This document shows, piece by piece, positions 12,113 through 24,028 of a stretch of 64,000 bases of DNA (the first letter of the stretch is position 1; each line of letters begins with the position of its first letter). The notes under the pieces are model-generated. The model saw only the letters and a program-made list of their open reading frames with translations, was not told where the DNA came from and made no database searches. The DNA is from Moringa oleifera. Taxonomy: Eukaryota; Streptophyta; Magnoliopsida; Brassicales; Moringaceae. The position numbers and the translations under genes are program-made. Where the stretch lies: contig JAJFZO010000165.1 of assembly GCA_021397835.1 (NCBI GenBank), positions 1,984,001-2,048,000 of the forward strand, given 5' to 3'.

Positions 12113-12128
12113 CATGTCTCCACCTAAC
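12113..12128 (-). promoter_or_regulatory. Copia B polypurine tract
   Basis: On the minus strand the bases just inside the left LTR read TTAGGTGGAGACATG, matching the GGTGGAGA-type polypurine tract that primes plus-strand DNA synthesis in plant copia elements. Confidence 0.6.
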
Positions 12129-12199
12129 TCTAAATCTGATAATGACTGCACTAAGATGTAATCTCTTTACACAGGTGTTATCCCATTGATGATACTCTC

Positions 12200-13130
12200 A
12201 ACATTTCTAGAGCATTTCTAAGCTTACTAAGTGGTACAATCTTTGTTAAGATGTCTACAGGGTTCTCTAATATTGAGATAATCTTCACAACTATCAACCC
12301 ATCTTTAATCATGTTTCTCAAGCAGTGTCATTTCACATTTATACGCTTTGATCTTTCATGAAAACTATGTTCATGGTTTGGTAGATGGCATTTAAGAATC
12401 TAAATAGATGTCCACTAACTTCTTATTATAACCCAACTCCCTTACAAAACCTTTGAGCCAAAGTGCTTTCTTAGCTACATTAGTGGATGTATCATATTCG
12501 ACCTCTATTGTCAACAATACCATAGTATATTAAAAGGTTGATTTCCACTTAGTAGCATTGCCCTCAATTATGCAGGCATAGCTAGTCAAGGATCATCTTT
12601 CATTTAATTCTCCAGCATAATCAAAATCATAGTATCTTTTGATTCAAAATGGTTTTGACTTTTGCCTTTTACAACATAATCCAATAACTGTTGTTTCTTT
12701 TAGATACCACAATAACCATTTGTAGCCATCTAATGATCTTTTTCTAGTTTAGTTATACATTTACTCACTAAACCAATTCCATATGCAATATCTAGCCTAG
12801 ATCGAAGCATAGCATACATTATACTTCCAATTACAATTGCATAAGGTATATTACTATTCATAAAGCTTTTTTTTTTCCTTGGTAAGAGGATCTTTAAGAT
12901 CTTTTAGCTTGAATCGAGACCCAATAGGAGTTTTCACCCCTTTGGCATCTTCTATACGAAATGTTTGAACCAGTTATTTGATGTAATCTTCTTACGAGAT
13001 TGATAATATGCCTTTTTCTTCTTTATCTTTCTTTCATAAGCATGCCCAATATTTTCTTGGTTGGCCCATGACCTTTCATGTCAAATTCTAAATTCAGTTT
13101 TCCTTTAACTTTCGGATATCTTCTTTTTAC
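12200..13130 (-). pseudogene. Copia B: end of reverse transcriptase plus RNase H
   Basis: From right to left the minus strand gives LNLEFDMKGHGPTKKILGM, FRIEDAKGVKTPIGSRFKLK, SIMYAMLRSRLDIAYGIGLV, then RNase H blocks DFDYAGEL, EVEYDTSTNVAKKALWLKG and HERSKRINVK, ending ENPVDILTKIVPLSKL. These are the connection and RNase H domains of copia Pol. The YVDD active site lies upstream of the retained part and is missing. RNase H normally removes template RNA during reverse transcription. Several stops are present. Confidence 0.9.
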
Positions 13131-13149
13131 TAACTTCAAGAAAACTTAA

Positions 13150-13760
13150 AGAAGATGATATAATTTACTTGTTGAGTTTGAATAAATGGAATCCGATTTG
13201 TGTTTTACTTTCTGTGTGGATGGTGAGAAACTCAGCCTCTATGCTTTACCCAGTTCATAGTTTTCACAAAAATCAAAATTAAATATCTTCTTCTTATCAA
13301 GAAACCCATGTTTACATAATTCATGCATTCCTTTCAAACTCACGTGTCCAAGTTTGTCATGCTAAAGAGTAGTCTCATCTCTATCTGCAATGGTGCAAGC
13401 TATCTTAGGCTCTGTTGCTTCTCCTTGAATGATGCATAAGTCAATTTTAAGTAATCCTCCCATCACTACCTTAGCTCTTTTTACAACCCTCAATGATCGA
13501 GATTCTAATTTATAAGAACACCCACTTAAGTCAAACATTCCTAAGGAAATTAAATTCCTTTTAAGGTTAGGCATATGTCTCACATTTTGGAACATTCTCA
13601 TTGCTCATTCCCACATTCTAAATTCAATGGAGCCAATCTTGACGACTGCATAACTTATGTTATTTCCCATCAAAATCTTACCATCATCGTGTGACTTATG
13701 CTCACAAAAGTAGTCATGGCTTGGGGTCATATAATAGGTGCAACTTGAATCAAGAGTCTA
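13150..13760 (-). pseudogene. Copia B: protease and GAG-pre-integrase
   Basis: The minus strand near 13650-13760 reads LDSSCTYYMTPSHDYFCEH, the aspartic protease start (DSSCT/DSGAS type), followed by GKILMGNN. The open frame at 13362-13601 contains NVRHMPNLKRNLISLGMFD and GCSYKLES, the typical protease end. Then HDKLGHVSLKGMHELCKHG and FDFCENYELGKA form the GAG-pre-integrase domain. The integrase core that should follow is absent, and the sequence jumps to late RT near 13125-13150. Confidence 0.9.
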
Positions 13761-13859
13761 TTCATCATTTGAATCTTGTTTTGATACTATGAAGACTTCT
13801 GTAGTGTCAAATTCCCTATATGCAGTGGCTGTAAAATCTGAACTTGATCTATCTTCCTC

Positions 13860-14640
13860 CTTCCTTTGCTTTTCAAGAAAAATTTTCTAATATATCTAGG
13901 TTAATGACAGTAGGAGTAGGTTCTTTTAGTTTTAGATTTTGACTTATAATTTCCTCTCCATTTTGATTAATCTTTCTTTTTTGACCATCCCAGAATAATA
14001 AGACCTTCTCTTGAATTTCTAAGTTTTTTGAATTTTTTTAACTCTAATTATTTTAATTTTAGAGCCTCAATGACATCATCTATACTAAGGCTATCTCAAC
14101 CTTAATAGTAGATTTAACATCATTATAATAATCACGAAGAAAATTCAACAAGATGATAGCTTGACTTTTATCACAAAGTTTTTCATCAACATAAGCCAAA
14201 CTCACAATACTTTTTTTGAACTCATCTAAGTTCTCATTAGGAGTTTTTGAACAATCCATCTTGAATCCAATAACTACCCTTTCAAAAAAAAGAAAATTGA
14301 TATAAATTTTGTCATGAACAAAGATTTAAGCTTCAATTATACTTACGCTACACTCTTTTCTTTGCTGAACAATCTTGATATATTTTCTTCCAAATTCAAA
14401 ATTTAGGAATTATAGGCTATGTCAATCATTTATTGTTTACCTTCTTTAGACAACAAAGATGGGATTTTCTTTTCATTCAATGCCTTTACACACTTTTATT
14501 GAACAATAATAACATGCATTTTCATCGTCCACATATTGAAATCTCCTTTACTGTCAAACTTTTTGATTTCAAATTTTGCAGTATCCATCGATTGAGTCTT
14601 CAAACAAAGACCACAAACTCTTAATCAAGATTTATTTTTG
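13860..14640 (-). pseudogene. Copia B: gag remnant
   Basis: The minus strand includes NENLDEFKKSIVSLAYVDEK and LCDKSQAIILLNFLRDYYND followed by TIKVEIALV, matching the copia gag core (EDKALILLSSLPPSY pattern). No clear CCHC knuckle can be seen at 13860-13960; it may be mutated beyond recognition. Frames change several times. Confidence 0.75.
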
Positions 14641-14651
14641 TTGAAAAATAA

Positions 14652-14663
14652 GGCTTTGATACA
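14652..14663 (-). promoter_or_regulatory. Copia B primer-binding site
   Basis: The minus strand reads TGTATCAAAGCC, two substitutions from TGGTATCAGAGCC-type sites for initiator tRNA-Met, four bases inside the right LTR. Position and orientation both fit. Confidence 0.7.
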
Positions 14664-14667
14664 TTTC

Positions 14668-15062
14668 TGATAGAAATTTACACTTATCTTCTTCAATTTT
14701 AATGTAATTGCTTCAAAAAGGACAAAGAAACGATTCAATAAAGAAATATGCTTGAAAAGGCAATTCCTTGATTAGAAGATTAGACAAAGTCAATCTATAT
14801 CCAAGGAAGGGAGAATAATTGCCCTAGTCAATCCACTAGCAAATTGAAGATTACAACTCTCGCTCTTAAAGAAATTACAAAGATTTCTCTCAACACTTTT
14901 GGATAAAAAGAATCCCCACATATATAAATGAACCTTGCAGATAGAAACCATAATATTCATAAGAAGAAAGAGCCTTTCACACTATAATAAAGTAATATGC
15001 TACAACCTATTTATAATCAAGATGCATAGTCATCAATCTACCTTAATTAGATTACAAGTTAT
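14668..15062 (-). repeat. Copia B right LTR (element 5' LTR)
   Basis: Begins TGATAGAAATTTAC and runs to about ATTACAAGTTAT. It aligns in order with the left LTR at 11708-12112. Its expected terminal CA is not conserved. Confidence 0.85.
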
Positions 15063-15880
15063 TTTTTCTTAATACTTTACGTATATATTTTTCTTCTTAA
15101 TAAACTTGTTTGAGTAGTTGGACACTTTTTGCATTAATCTTCTTAGACTTCTCCTATGTAAAAGTCCTTTTGAACTATGAAAAATGTTAGTATGTTTCTA
15201 CAATTGTTTAGTTTCAAGAGAAATTATTAATTGCTCATGTAATCACCAAAATTTTATCGTGATAATTTTCTTTTATATAAAGCATTTTATCTACATGTCT
15301 TGTCTTTTAAATAATTTTTATGGAATATAGTTTTTAAATTTTTAAAAGTTTTAATTCATCTTATTCGTTCTTTTCTTTTCTTCATAGATTTTTCTTTTTC
15401 TAAAGAAAACTTTTTTAAAAAATTATTTTGAAATGTTTAAATCGATTGATTTTTTAAGTTAAGAAAACTCATTTTCAGTTGACTAAATCTATGTTGCTTT
15501 AGTTGGAGGAGCATTTATGGTGTTAAATATGTGATAGAACAATGGTTTTATTAGCAAAAAATAAACATTTTACAGCATAAATGGCTTCCTAACAGTTCAC
15601 AATGTGCACCACATTCATGCTATGGGGATTGTGGCGTCACTATGGTAGTAGATCTCATTGACTAATCTTGTATGCAGTGGAAAAGAGATTTAGTTAATAG
15701 AATATTTATCCATGCAAAAAAATAAATAAATTATGTGTTCTTTACCACTTAGCAGCTGAGGAAGTGTTTATGCTTCGATTAGCATTTTGAGAAGAGTAGG
15801 AACACTATTAAAAATGACTCTAATATGGTTATTGCTAACATTAGTCTACTGCCATATGGTCATGAGATAATAAGCAAAAA
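15063..15880. other. AT-rich spacer, no feature seen
   Basis: No domain or repeat recognised between copia B and the LINE tail. Confidence 0.5.
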
Positions 15881-16800
15881 GGTATGGATGAAAGTTTAGG
15901 GATATAGAAGAAATGCCTAACAAAATAAATATTTTTATATGGAGAGTTTTGAGGGATATTTTTCAAACTATGGAAACTTTGCAATCAAGACGTGTCCCAA
16001 TGCAAAATATATACCGAATTTATGGTGATAGCCAAAAACTAAAGGCATGCATTATGTATGATCCTTCTAATGGGAAAGTTTTGGTACTTCTTCAATTTAG
16101 TTAGGATTTTGATGATAATGAAGACTAGATTAAACAATAGCTTGTAAGTCTCTAACAAAAGTTTATGGTTAAATGTGTAGTAGCTCTATGGGCCACATAA
16201 AATGCTAAAAACAGTGAAATTCATGAGGGGGAAAGAAAACTAGCTTTAGTTCAAGCTACATTTGTGAAGCGCAGTGTACAAAAGTATTAAAATGCATAAA
16301 CAATAACTATACCAAGAGCTACTAAGACCATTGAGAAATGGAAAGCTCTTAGAAATTGTTATGTTAAAGTTAATTTTAATGAGGCTTTCAACAACCAAAA
16401 CAAGAAAGGTGGAATTGGTATGGTTGTTTGAAACTCTTTAAGGAATCGGAGTTTTTTGAACTAGCAAACATGGAGTATTATATCCAGATAATAGAAGTTG
16501 AAACTACTAATAAAACTTTAAAGTGCCTCACATGGGCTTCCATTAGATTAAAGTTGAAGGAGATGCATTAAGGGTGATAAGACAGATTCAAGGAAATGAA
16601 GAAGATTTATCTAAAATTAGAATACTCATTCATAAAGCTAGAGAAAGAGTCCAAAATCTTAGAGTTTGTAGCTAGCACCGTATCAAACGTCATGCTAATA
16701 TGGTTGCTATTTCACTTGTCAAATATGGCTCTACTTTGATGGAAGATACATATTTGGTCACTCTTTTGCTATTGAAGTATGAAACATTTCATCATGATAT
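15880..16800 (+). pseudogene. LINE (non-LTR retrotransposon) ORF2 3' end: zinc-binding RT tail and RNase H
   Basis: At 15913-16020 the frame MPNKINIFIWRVLRDIF then LQSRRVPMQNIYRIYGDSQ matches the reverse-transcriptase zinc-binding domain (zf-RVT); its paired Cys residues are largely lost. At 16331-16790 an RNase H of the plant RVT_3 type follows: YVKVNFNEAFNNQNKKGGIGM, IKVEGDALRVIRQIQ, EEDLSKI, then HRIKRHANMVAISLVKYGS. The first catalytic Asp (normally in VDGAF) is Asn. LINEs copy themselves by target-primed reverse transcription. Endonuclease and main RT are absent, consistent with 5' truncation or rearrangement. There are frame changes and stops, so it is inactive. Confidence 0.82.
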
Positions 16801-17089
16801 GAAATACCATCTTTTCTTTTTAAAAAAAAATGTATTTCAATTTGTTAGATATTTGAATCATTTTGAGGTATGTTACTTATATTTAAAGACTTGTTAAAAT
16901 GTATTTTCATGGCATTAAATATTTGACCATTTTTAGAAGAAAATAATTGTTGAAAATAAAACTAATAAAATTTGCTTATGTATAAGCAATAGTTTAAGGA
17001 TTTCATATAAAATGTGATTATTATACTTTAACTGTTTCAAAGACTTACTCAAGGTGCATATATCTTGCTAATTGAAGAATGCAATTAAT

Positions 17090-17325
17090 AGTGTATTACT
17101 GCATCTTCATCATATGCTATCAAGTATCCATTGTGTGTTATTGTGAGACATTATGTTTTATTGTATCTTATGTTATTGTGACTATCATGCATTATTGTAT
17201 GACTACTGTATTTTATTATATACCCCTTGTATATTATTGTTTGACAGTGGTGTTTTATCGTGTGATTATCATGTATTATTTTATGTGTGTTATGTCTTAA
17301 TTAGTTAGTCGTGTGTTATTGTGAT
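17090..17325. repeat. Degenerate minisatellite, unit about 20 bp
   Basis: Units built around GTGTATTATTGT and TGACTAT/TGATTATC repeat about ten times with many substitutions. Because the unit lacks stops in one frame it yields a 73-codon Tyr/Cys-rich open frame, which is a repeat artefact and not a gene. Confidence 0.8.
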
Positions 17326-18850
17326 TTTCTTCAATTATTTGAATGTTTAATATTTACTTAAAATATATGTTTTTGCTAATTTTGTTCTAGAAAGAGAAAG
17401 CTCAACGATGTTGCGTGTGTGAATGTTGGTAGTGAATTTCTGATCTTAAAAATTCATTTTGATGCTTAAGTATAGAATGTGATAATGTATTGATAAAAAA
17501 ATAGAAATTAAGTTTGAAATTGAATGTGTCCCAAAGATATTTATTAATATTTGAGGGCCTTCTCACCTTTATTGAACTTTTAGAATCTATTAAATATAAA
17601 GACTATAACCAATATTAAGGGTGAGATGGCCATTTCATTAAAGTATGACAACACTGATTCTTCCATTTTCTTCTAAAACTTCCTTGGCTCAAGGAAGAAG
17701 ATGAATTTGTTGCTATGAGCTAGGCTAGTAAATTGGCTAGGTTGGTGTTCATTTATTCTTTAAGCATTGCCTAGTTGCATCATGTGTTTGGCATTATAGG
17801 CAAACCTCAAATTAAATAAAGATTTGGGCTTTTTTCCTCTTTCATGCCTTTCTCCTAGACCAGATCAACGTATATATGAGTTTGGTTCCACCATTCAGGC
17901 TGAGCAACTGTTATAGAATAAGGGGCTTAGATTATTTTCTAAAGGGCCTTTAATAAAGAGGTCTTTATGAGGTATCTATTTTACTTTTCTTCAGTCTCGT
18001 CAAAATGAAGGAGGATATCCTTTCTAGTGTTTTTTTCATTCATCTTCTATGCTTTATTTTTGTCTTATTTTTGACGTACTTACTGATAAGATTGTTATAT
18101 ATGCAGATAGGTGTAATTTCAAAGATCATTTATCAAATTATCACTTTTTTGGTAAGAGAGGTAGGTCAATGGCTCTTCATTATCCCCATAGTTGTTTCGG
18201 TTGGTTTTTAAAGTTGTGCTTTCCCCATGTCAATTTTACCCGATCATCAAGCCTTAACTAATGGCTTTTACTAGTGGATTTTAATTATCATATTTGAACC
18301 TTTATTCAAGAAAGACCATTTTAAATACCTAATTTTGCCTTAAAAAATTTCTTCACGAATATAAGAATAAAGATTCTAAATGGTTGAGTGTTAGGATTGA
18401 ATAAAGAGAAAATAGTTTGAGCTTTCAAGATTTAATGTTAAGATTTCAAGTCAAGATTAAATAGAGGTCAGCCCATATTAGAGGTCTAGAGTTTAGTCTA
18501 ACAAAGAGGATAGAATTGAAAACAAGGTCAGATTTGAGTCTAGAGCTAAGTCTAGAACTACGGTTAAAATGTGAATCCAAAAATCGAATCAAATGGTCCA
18601 TGTAGAGTTAAGAGCAAGTTTGAAACTATTTTAAAAGTCCTGATTGAGGTCAGGACAGGTTTACTCATATCTAGAATTTATGAGTAAGGCTCAGTTTTGG
18701 TCTGATAGGCTAATTTGACTTTGAAAGAGTTTTAAGGGAAGTAATGGAAAACAATTATTAAACTTTACACTCACGTTTTATTGTTTAAAACCATTGAAGG
18801 ATAGTTCAGTTGCAACATATAATAGAATTTATTTTTTTAAAAAAAAAGAG
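17326..18850. other. Intergenic, no gene recognised
   Basis: AT-rich. Between 18460 and 18560 the phrase GTCTAGAG/GTCTAGAA recurs, perhaps a very degenerate repeat. No protein domain seen on either strand. Confidence 0.4.
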
Positions 18851-18854
18851 TCAT

Positions 18855-19110
18855 AATATGAAGAAAAAGTAGAACTTTATTAATATGACAGAAAATGTAC
18901 AGGAAGTCTATACATAAATGGAAAGAAGCTTATGAGAAAAGACTAAGAAAGAGTCACAAGAAGCATCTCTTTAGCAATACCAAGGGTTGATTCAGAAGGT
19001 TTGGCTGGTTTTTTAGAGAGAAAGCAGGGCTCAGCTTGTCCAGCACAGCTATTAGCTTCATCTCTAGCATTAACTTTTATGAAATCCAGGTTTAGCAAAA
19101 GGTACCTTTC
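18855..19110 (-). pseudogene. Possible terminal exon and 3' UTR of an unidentified gene
   Basis: The minus strand carries an open frame of about 50 codons ending in a stop near 18950, with LDFIKVNARDEANSCAGQ, EPCFLSKKPAKPSESTLGIA and KEMLLVTLS. About 75 bases after the stop is AATAAA (near 18875), and an A/T homopolymer follows. The composition is more protein-like than its surroundings. I do not recognise the family, and no clear splice acceptor was found. Confidence 0.25.
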
Positions 19111-20099
19111 GTGGATTTTTTATCTTACAATTTTTCATCTTAAAACTTTTTTTCAACAAAAAAATAAGAAAGAACTACATCCAAAAAAAAAAAATTTGTG
19201 GTCTACCTCACTCAGAGATATAAGATCATGAGTCAATTACCCTTGGAAGAAAGATTAATAGTCTGACAAGTACCTAAGAGTTAGTACCATTTAAATTGAA
19301 TGATCTCACATCTTAAATTGTCTTAATTTGATATTTATCCTAAAGCATAATCACGAAATATAATATATACATATATATACACAATAAGATTGGCCTCTAC
19401 TCAACTTAAAAACTTTTAAGAGAAGAATCAAATCAGACTTCATCATGATGTAATATGATCTCAAAATAATTTTTTATATTCTTTTATGCAAGAATCTCAT
19501 AGTATTAATCAACACTACCTTTGATTCTAAAAACAGATATATTTTGATTTCAAGATTCAAAATAAGAAGTTCATCATATTGTTATCTCCAAAATATTTTT
19601 GAAAATATGCAATGCCTCAATGAATCTTAAATATGAAAGTGTGATAAACAGCAAGGAAAAAAAATAAAATTCATCTCCGTAATTTCTATTCTATATGTAG
19701 ATGATGACACAAAGAAATGTGTAACGAAAGAATTATACCTTAAATGCAATTTACATGTTATCCCTCTACTAACAGCATTGTAGAAATAATGATTCTTTCC
19801 TAAAGATATTTATAAGAAATAAGAAGGGTCAAGAAAAAAAGCTTGAAAGTTATTCTAGGCTTAAAAGAGTGAATGAATGCATAAGTGGAAAGAAAATTAA
19901 TGCAAAGGTCAATGCAAATGTCCTTTTCCCATAAAAAACGAGCTTATTTACATGGAAAATTCTAAGGCAAAAATTCAAATATCTTTTTTGAAAAAGGGGA
20001 CCATGGCTCTGTTTAGTTAGTTCTGAACAAAATGCATCTTTGTGCACACTTCACCAAGAACCATCTACAAGGTTCTAGTCTTGCAATTCTTCTCCAAAT
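19111..20099. other. AT-rich intergenic, no feature seen
   Basis: Contains short poly(A) runs and a TATATAC run near 19362-19380. No coding signal. Confidence 0.5.
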
Positions 20100-20365
20100 A
20101 GTTAAGCCTTTAAATCCCAATGTGAGATTAGCATCAGTCACAATGGTTTACAATTCCCTTCATCTTGATATGAGATCATCATCAATCACATTCATTATCT
20201 TTCAATACTGATATGAGATTGATATTGACTACATCGGGGTCAAGTCTTAAAGTTTGATGAGGGATCGAGACATCAACCACATCAAGATAAAGCCTTCAAG
20301 TTTGACGTGAGATCAGCATCAATCACATTGAGATCAAATGTAATGTGAGATCCACATTAGTCACA
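20100..20365. repeat. Degenerate minisatellite, unit about 50-60 bp
   Basis: The core TGAGATCAGCATCAATCACAT, with variants such as GTGAGATTAGCATCAGTCACA and TGAGATCATCATCAATCACAT, recurs five to six times, together with a CTTTAAATC/CTTCAAGTTTGA half-unit. Direct orientation, old. Confidence 0.85.
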
Positions 20366-21599
20366 TCACTCTTAAGATATTACAAATGGGAATTTATCCA
20401 GTTTAATATCAAAACTTTATTTTCCCATCTTTAAATTATCTATATCAACAACAAATCTAGCTTAGATAATAAAAAATGAACCCTTCTTTGTGTAGTATAT
20501 CCATTTAAAGAAATAAATGGTTACTATCAGATCTTTCATCAAGATAAGGCACATCCATTAAACTATTGTCATGACCGAGATTTTAGCTAGGAAAACCTGC
20601 AGCATGAGAAAAAAGTTAGGACTCATCACCATAGGAGTGATTGGTCACCATCTTAAAATAAAGCTAGCTAGCTTAAAAAATAAGATTCTTGGTTAGAGAG
20701 TTGGTTATGCTTGAAAAAGGATTAACATCTCCAAAACGTCCAAAAATTGGTACCATTTTGGTTTCTTTCTCGAAACATAATTTTAAAGGTATTTTTGTTG
20801 AAGTACTTGAAATTTCATACTTACCCCATCTTGATGTACCAAAGATATATATTTTTTTTTAGCTAGAAGAGAGTGGTTTGCACTGGCCCATCCCACTCTT
20901 CTCTAAAATAAGGATTAAAAGCTATATGCGTAGCAGTTTCTATAAAATATATTTTTTGCATGATAATTTAATTATGAAAACATTTTTTTTATACCCTGGT
21001 ATAACTATAAACATTAATATATTAAAATAGATATTTTATCAACAATCTAACGATATCCTAACTCTAATAATTTTATTTAAGAAAATGAATGATATACATT
21101 AAATTCACGAAGATAGTTTTTATATCTCTGAAAGTTCCCTACTCCTTTTTGTCGATTTCTTCCTTTCTTCAATTCAAAATAGAAACTCTTCTTATAAAAA
21201 ATATAAGCTTCTATGAAATCTAATGAAAAAGTTTTTTCTAAGAGTGTTTACAAGTGCAAAAGAGAGCTTTTTCTTCTATGTGTCGAAGTGTGACTCCGTG
21301 AATAAGTGTGAATGTAAGAAAATAAGTGCAAATGATTCTAGTTGTAGGCTTTAGTAACTACTTATAGGTTTTCATTGATGTGAATGAGTGGCAAATGGTT
21401 AGTATGTGTCCTCTCAATGCTTGCTGTTATTCTTTCTCTATCATCTTCCCGTGTCAAAAAATTGGTTTTGTATTATGTACGATTGGCTTTGGAAAAATCA
21501 TATGAACTATCTTTCCCACCACTTGCCACCTAGACTCATATTCTTTCTTATTGCACTATGGGCTTTGATGTTTACGTGCCCTTTAGCATGCGAAATATA
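20366..21599. other. Nuclear intergenic DNA leading into the NUMT
   Basis: No gene seen. The composition changes from AT-rich nuclear style to the more even mitochondrial style between about 21400 and 21700; the exact junction cannot be placed by eye. Confidence 0.4.
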
Positions 21600-23566
21600 G
21601 CCTTCCTAACTAAGCTAAGTGAAGCTCTTGCCTTGTCATATCCTTTAGTACTCCCTTCTCTAGCACTGCGCTAATAAAGCATAAGGCAATTAAGATATAG
21701 AATATGTCCCCTATACTCTCTCGATCTCTTATGATTTGAAATCTAAGCCATACTTCCCATCCTCTATTGAATTTGGTTTATCTTTTGATTATGGTTTACC
21801 TCGAGAGATAAAGTAGCCTGTACCTTTCATATTAGTTTATTTGGAGCCTATCTCGCATCTATTAATGACTAAAATCTCCTTACACTCGGGGCACAAAGTT
21901 CTTGATTCTATTATGATTTGAAATGGAAGAACTTCCTCACCTCAGTACTCTATTGTAGCTTTTTGCCTTTTATGTCATTTTTCCTCCCTCATATAAGAGT
22001 CTGCCACTTTCACTAGTAGTTGCTGCAATCATTTGGCTTTATTTTATGAAAGAAAGAGCAAAAGCCATTGACTATAAAGAAAGGAGCGAAAAGCCTATTT
22101 GTCAAGCTTCCATCTGCTAATCAAGTAAGTGTGGTCGAAAGACGTTCCAGGTCAAAAGTTTATTTAGACAGCTAATCCATGCAGCTATGCCATATGACTT
22201 TCTCTTTATAACAAAGAAGAGAAATGGAATTTATAGGAAGAAATCTTTATAATGTGGTATAAGATGGCCAATTGCATTAAAAGAGTGGCTAAAGATGTTT
22301 CTAGAGAATCTAAGGGTAAAAATAACTCACATAAAGAAAGTAAGTGGTGGAACCAACCAAGATATATGTTGTTCGACCCAACCTCAAACTATTTCTTCCT
22401 AACCTATTTGACTTTCTGGGCATAGTTATTTAAGTGGCATCATAAGCTTTTTTTCTTACATCTATATGATTTGCTAAAGTAGAATGGTATTGCCTATATA
22501 ATGAAAGCAGACCTTGGTTTACAAAGTGTTAGGAAGGCAAGAACTCTAACCTATTCGATCTTTCTTTGATCAAATATGATATACAAGTAGGACTTGCAAT
22601 ATGAGCAAGTTTGGCAGAAACGCCTCTTTTTTGGGTTTCACAATAACAGGGGTAAAATGGGGTTCTACCGAGAAACCATCTATTTTTGAGGTTTGACCAT
22701 TAGTTACTAGTCGAGCCACTAGAATTGAATAAGGTAAGAATCTTTGGAGATCTTTCCTTTTACTTACTCAATATAGGTTTTCCCTCTGTAGAAGACCTCT
22801 ACTGAATGGCATAATTGTCTAATTTATTCCTTGATCTTCAAAGAACACTACTCATCCTTCTCTTTTAAGATAGGATCGTTGCTGATTCTTTTTCACTTTC
22901 TCTTTCACTATGATAAGAACTCCAACCTGACTTCAACCTCTGCAGGCATTTTCATTTATTCATTGCTTGATTCAAGTGGTACCAGTGGAAACATCATCTA
23001 TCCCTTTGGTCAAGTGCCTCTTCTCTTAGGGAGAGGATCTAAGGATTCTATGAGAGGGGTTCCCTATCTATGATTAAGTTCTGACTCTTACTCTTTTTAT
23101 TTGTCATTTTTTTTAAATTTTTCCCTGTGCTAGATTCTATCAACCTGTTTGATTCACTAACCTCATGTCCTCATCCACTTTAAGGTTAAGTCCAAGCAAA
23201 GTGTTTTCCTCCTTCTTGCTATTTTATTGATGAAAAAAACATCCAGCAACATTAGCACTTCTCATTCTTCCTATAATCACCTTCTCCTTAAGTCAACTCC
23301 TTCATTTTGGATAGCTTTTCGGGCCTATAATCACTTATGGCATGGAATACTAGAGTATCCAATCCTATTCGCTCCCCATACTTTTGCACCCTAGAGTCAG
23401 TAGGGACCTAGAGAGCTGACTCAATTTTGGAGTTCCTTGGTAAATCTTCAAATTTCACCCTTACACATAAAATTTCACTGTCTTCTGTCTCACTCAAATG
23501 AATTGGCTTTGAAAGTATTCCAGTAGTTTTTGGCGACTTTCATTTTTAACCCGATTTACCGCCTAC
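21600..23566. other. NUMT block 1, unassigned mitochondrial-like spacer
   Basis: No known mitochondrial gene recognised. An 80-codon frame at 22831-23073 is unidentified. Confidence 0.4.
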
Positions 23567-24028
23567 ATGCCTTTTATGCCCAATCATTCTAAAGAACACT
23601 TACCCTTAGGTCTTACTGCAGCTACTAGCACAGAGTTAGCTGAGGATTCTTCCTCGAGTCCTATCATGATTGTGCACTTAACAAAAGAGCTTTACAAGCC
23701 ACATTGTCCTTCTTCACTTACGCGATATTGTTGGATCGGGCTTTCACTTATCGTCCAAGATTCTCCACTGCTACCCCTCATGGAAGTCTTGGCATGTCTT
23801 GGTCCTAATGGGGTTGATCATCCGAAAAGACCAACTAAGCATCATTGGCTTAGTCAACCTTTATGTGACCAACTACCTGATACTATGCAGGCTCATCAAA
23901 CAGTGCTTTCTAAATTTCTTCATAATTTAGCCGAACTATTCGACAGATTCCCATGCCTTATGCGCTCGTTTGCCACTTTGTTCTCAACTATTCTAACCTC
24001 CTGGGTGAGACAAGCTACCTTGAGCTAG
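23567..24028 (+). CDS. Unidentified 153-codon open frame in NUMT
   Basis: This is the second longest open frame in the window and lies in mitochondrial-like DNA. It starts MPFMPNHSKEHLPLGLT and ends LTSWVRQATLS. It is rich in Leu, Pro and Ser, with no clear signal peptide or transmembrane helix. Angiosperm mitochondria hold many lineage-specific open frames, some chimeric, and this could be a remnant of one; it could also be a chance survivor. No homologous family is recognised and no promoter seen. Confidence 0.2.
   Translation: MPFMPNHSKEHLPLGLTAATSTELAEDSSSSPIMIVHLTKELYKPHCPSSLTRYCWIGLSLIVQDSPLLPLMEVLACLGPNGVDHPKRPTKHHWLSQPLCDQLPDTMQAHQTVLSKFLHNLAELFDRFPCLMRSFATLFSTILTSWVRQATLS

Larger units (their letters stand above)
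11708..15062 (-). mobile_element. Ty1/copia retrotransposon B with two LTRs and an internal deletion
   Basis: Two direct repeats of about 0.4 kb flank a minus-strand copia interior. In element order (right to left): LTR, primer-binding site, gag, protease, GAG-pre-integrase, then a jump to the end of reverse transcriptase, RNase H, polypurine tract, LTR. Full copia elements are roughly 4.5-5.5 kb, while this one is about 3.35 kb because the integrase core and most of RT are missing. Stops occur throughout. The LTRs differ by roughly one base in five where I compared them, so insertion is old. I could not find a clear target-site duplication. Confidence 0.9.

Noticed and set aside
17079..17300. 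73-codon Tyr/Cys-rich frame that looks like a membrane peptide
   Set aside because: It is a translation of a 20-bp minisatellite without stops in that frame.
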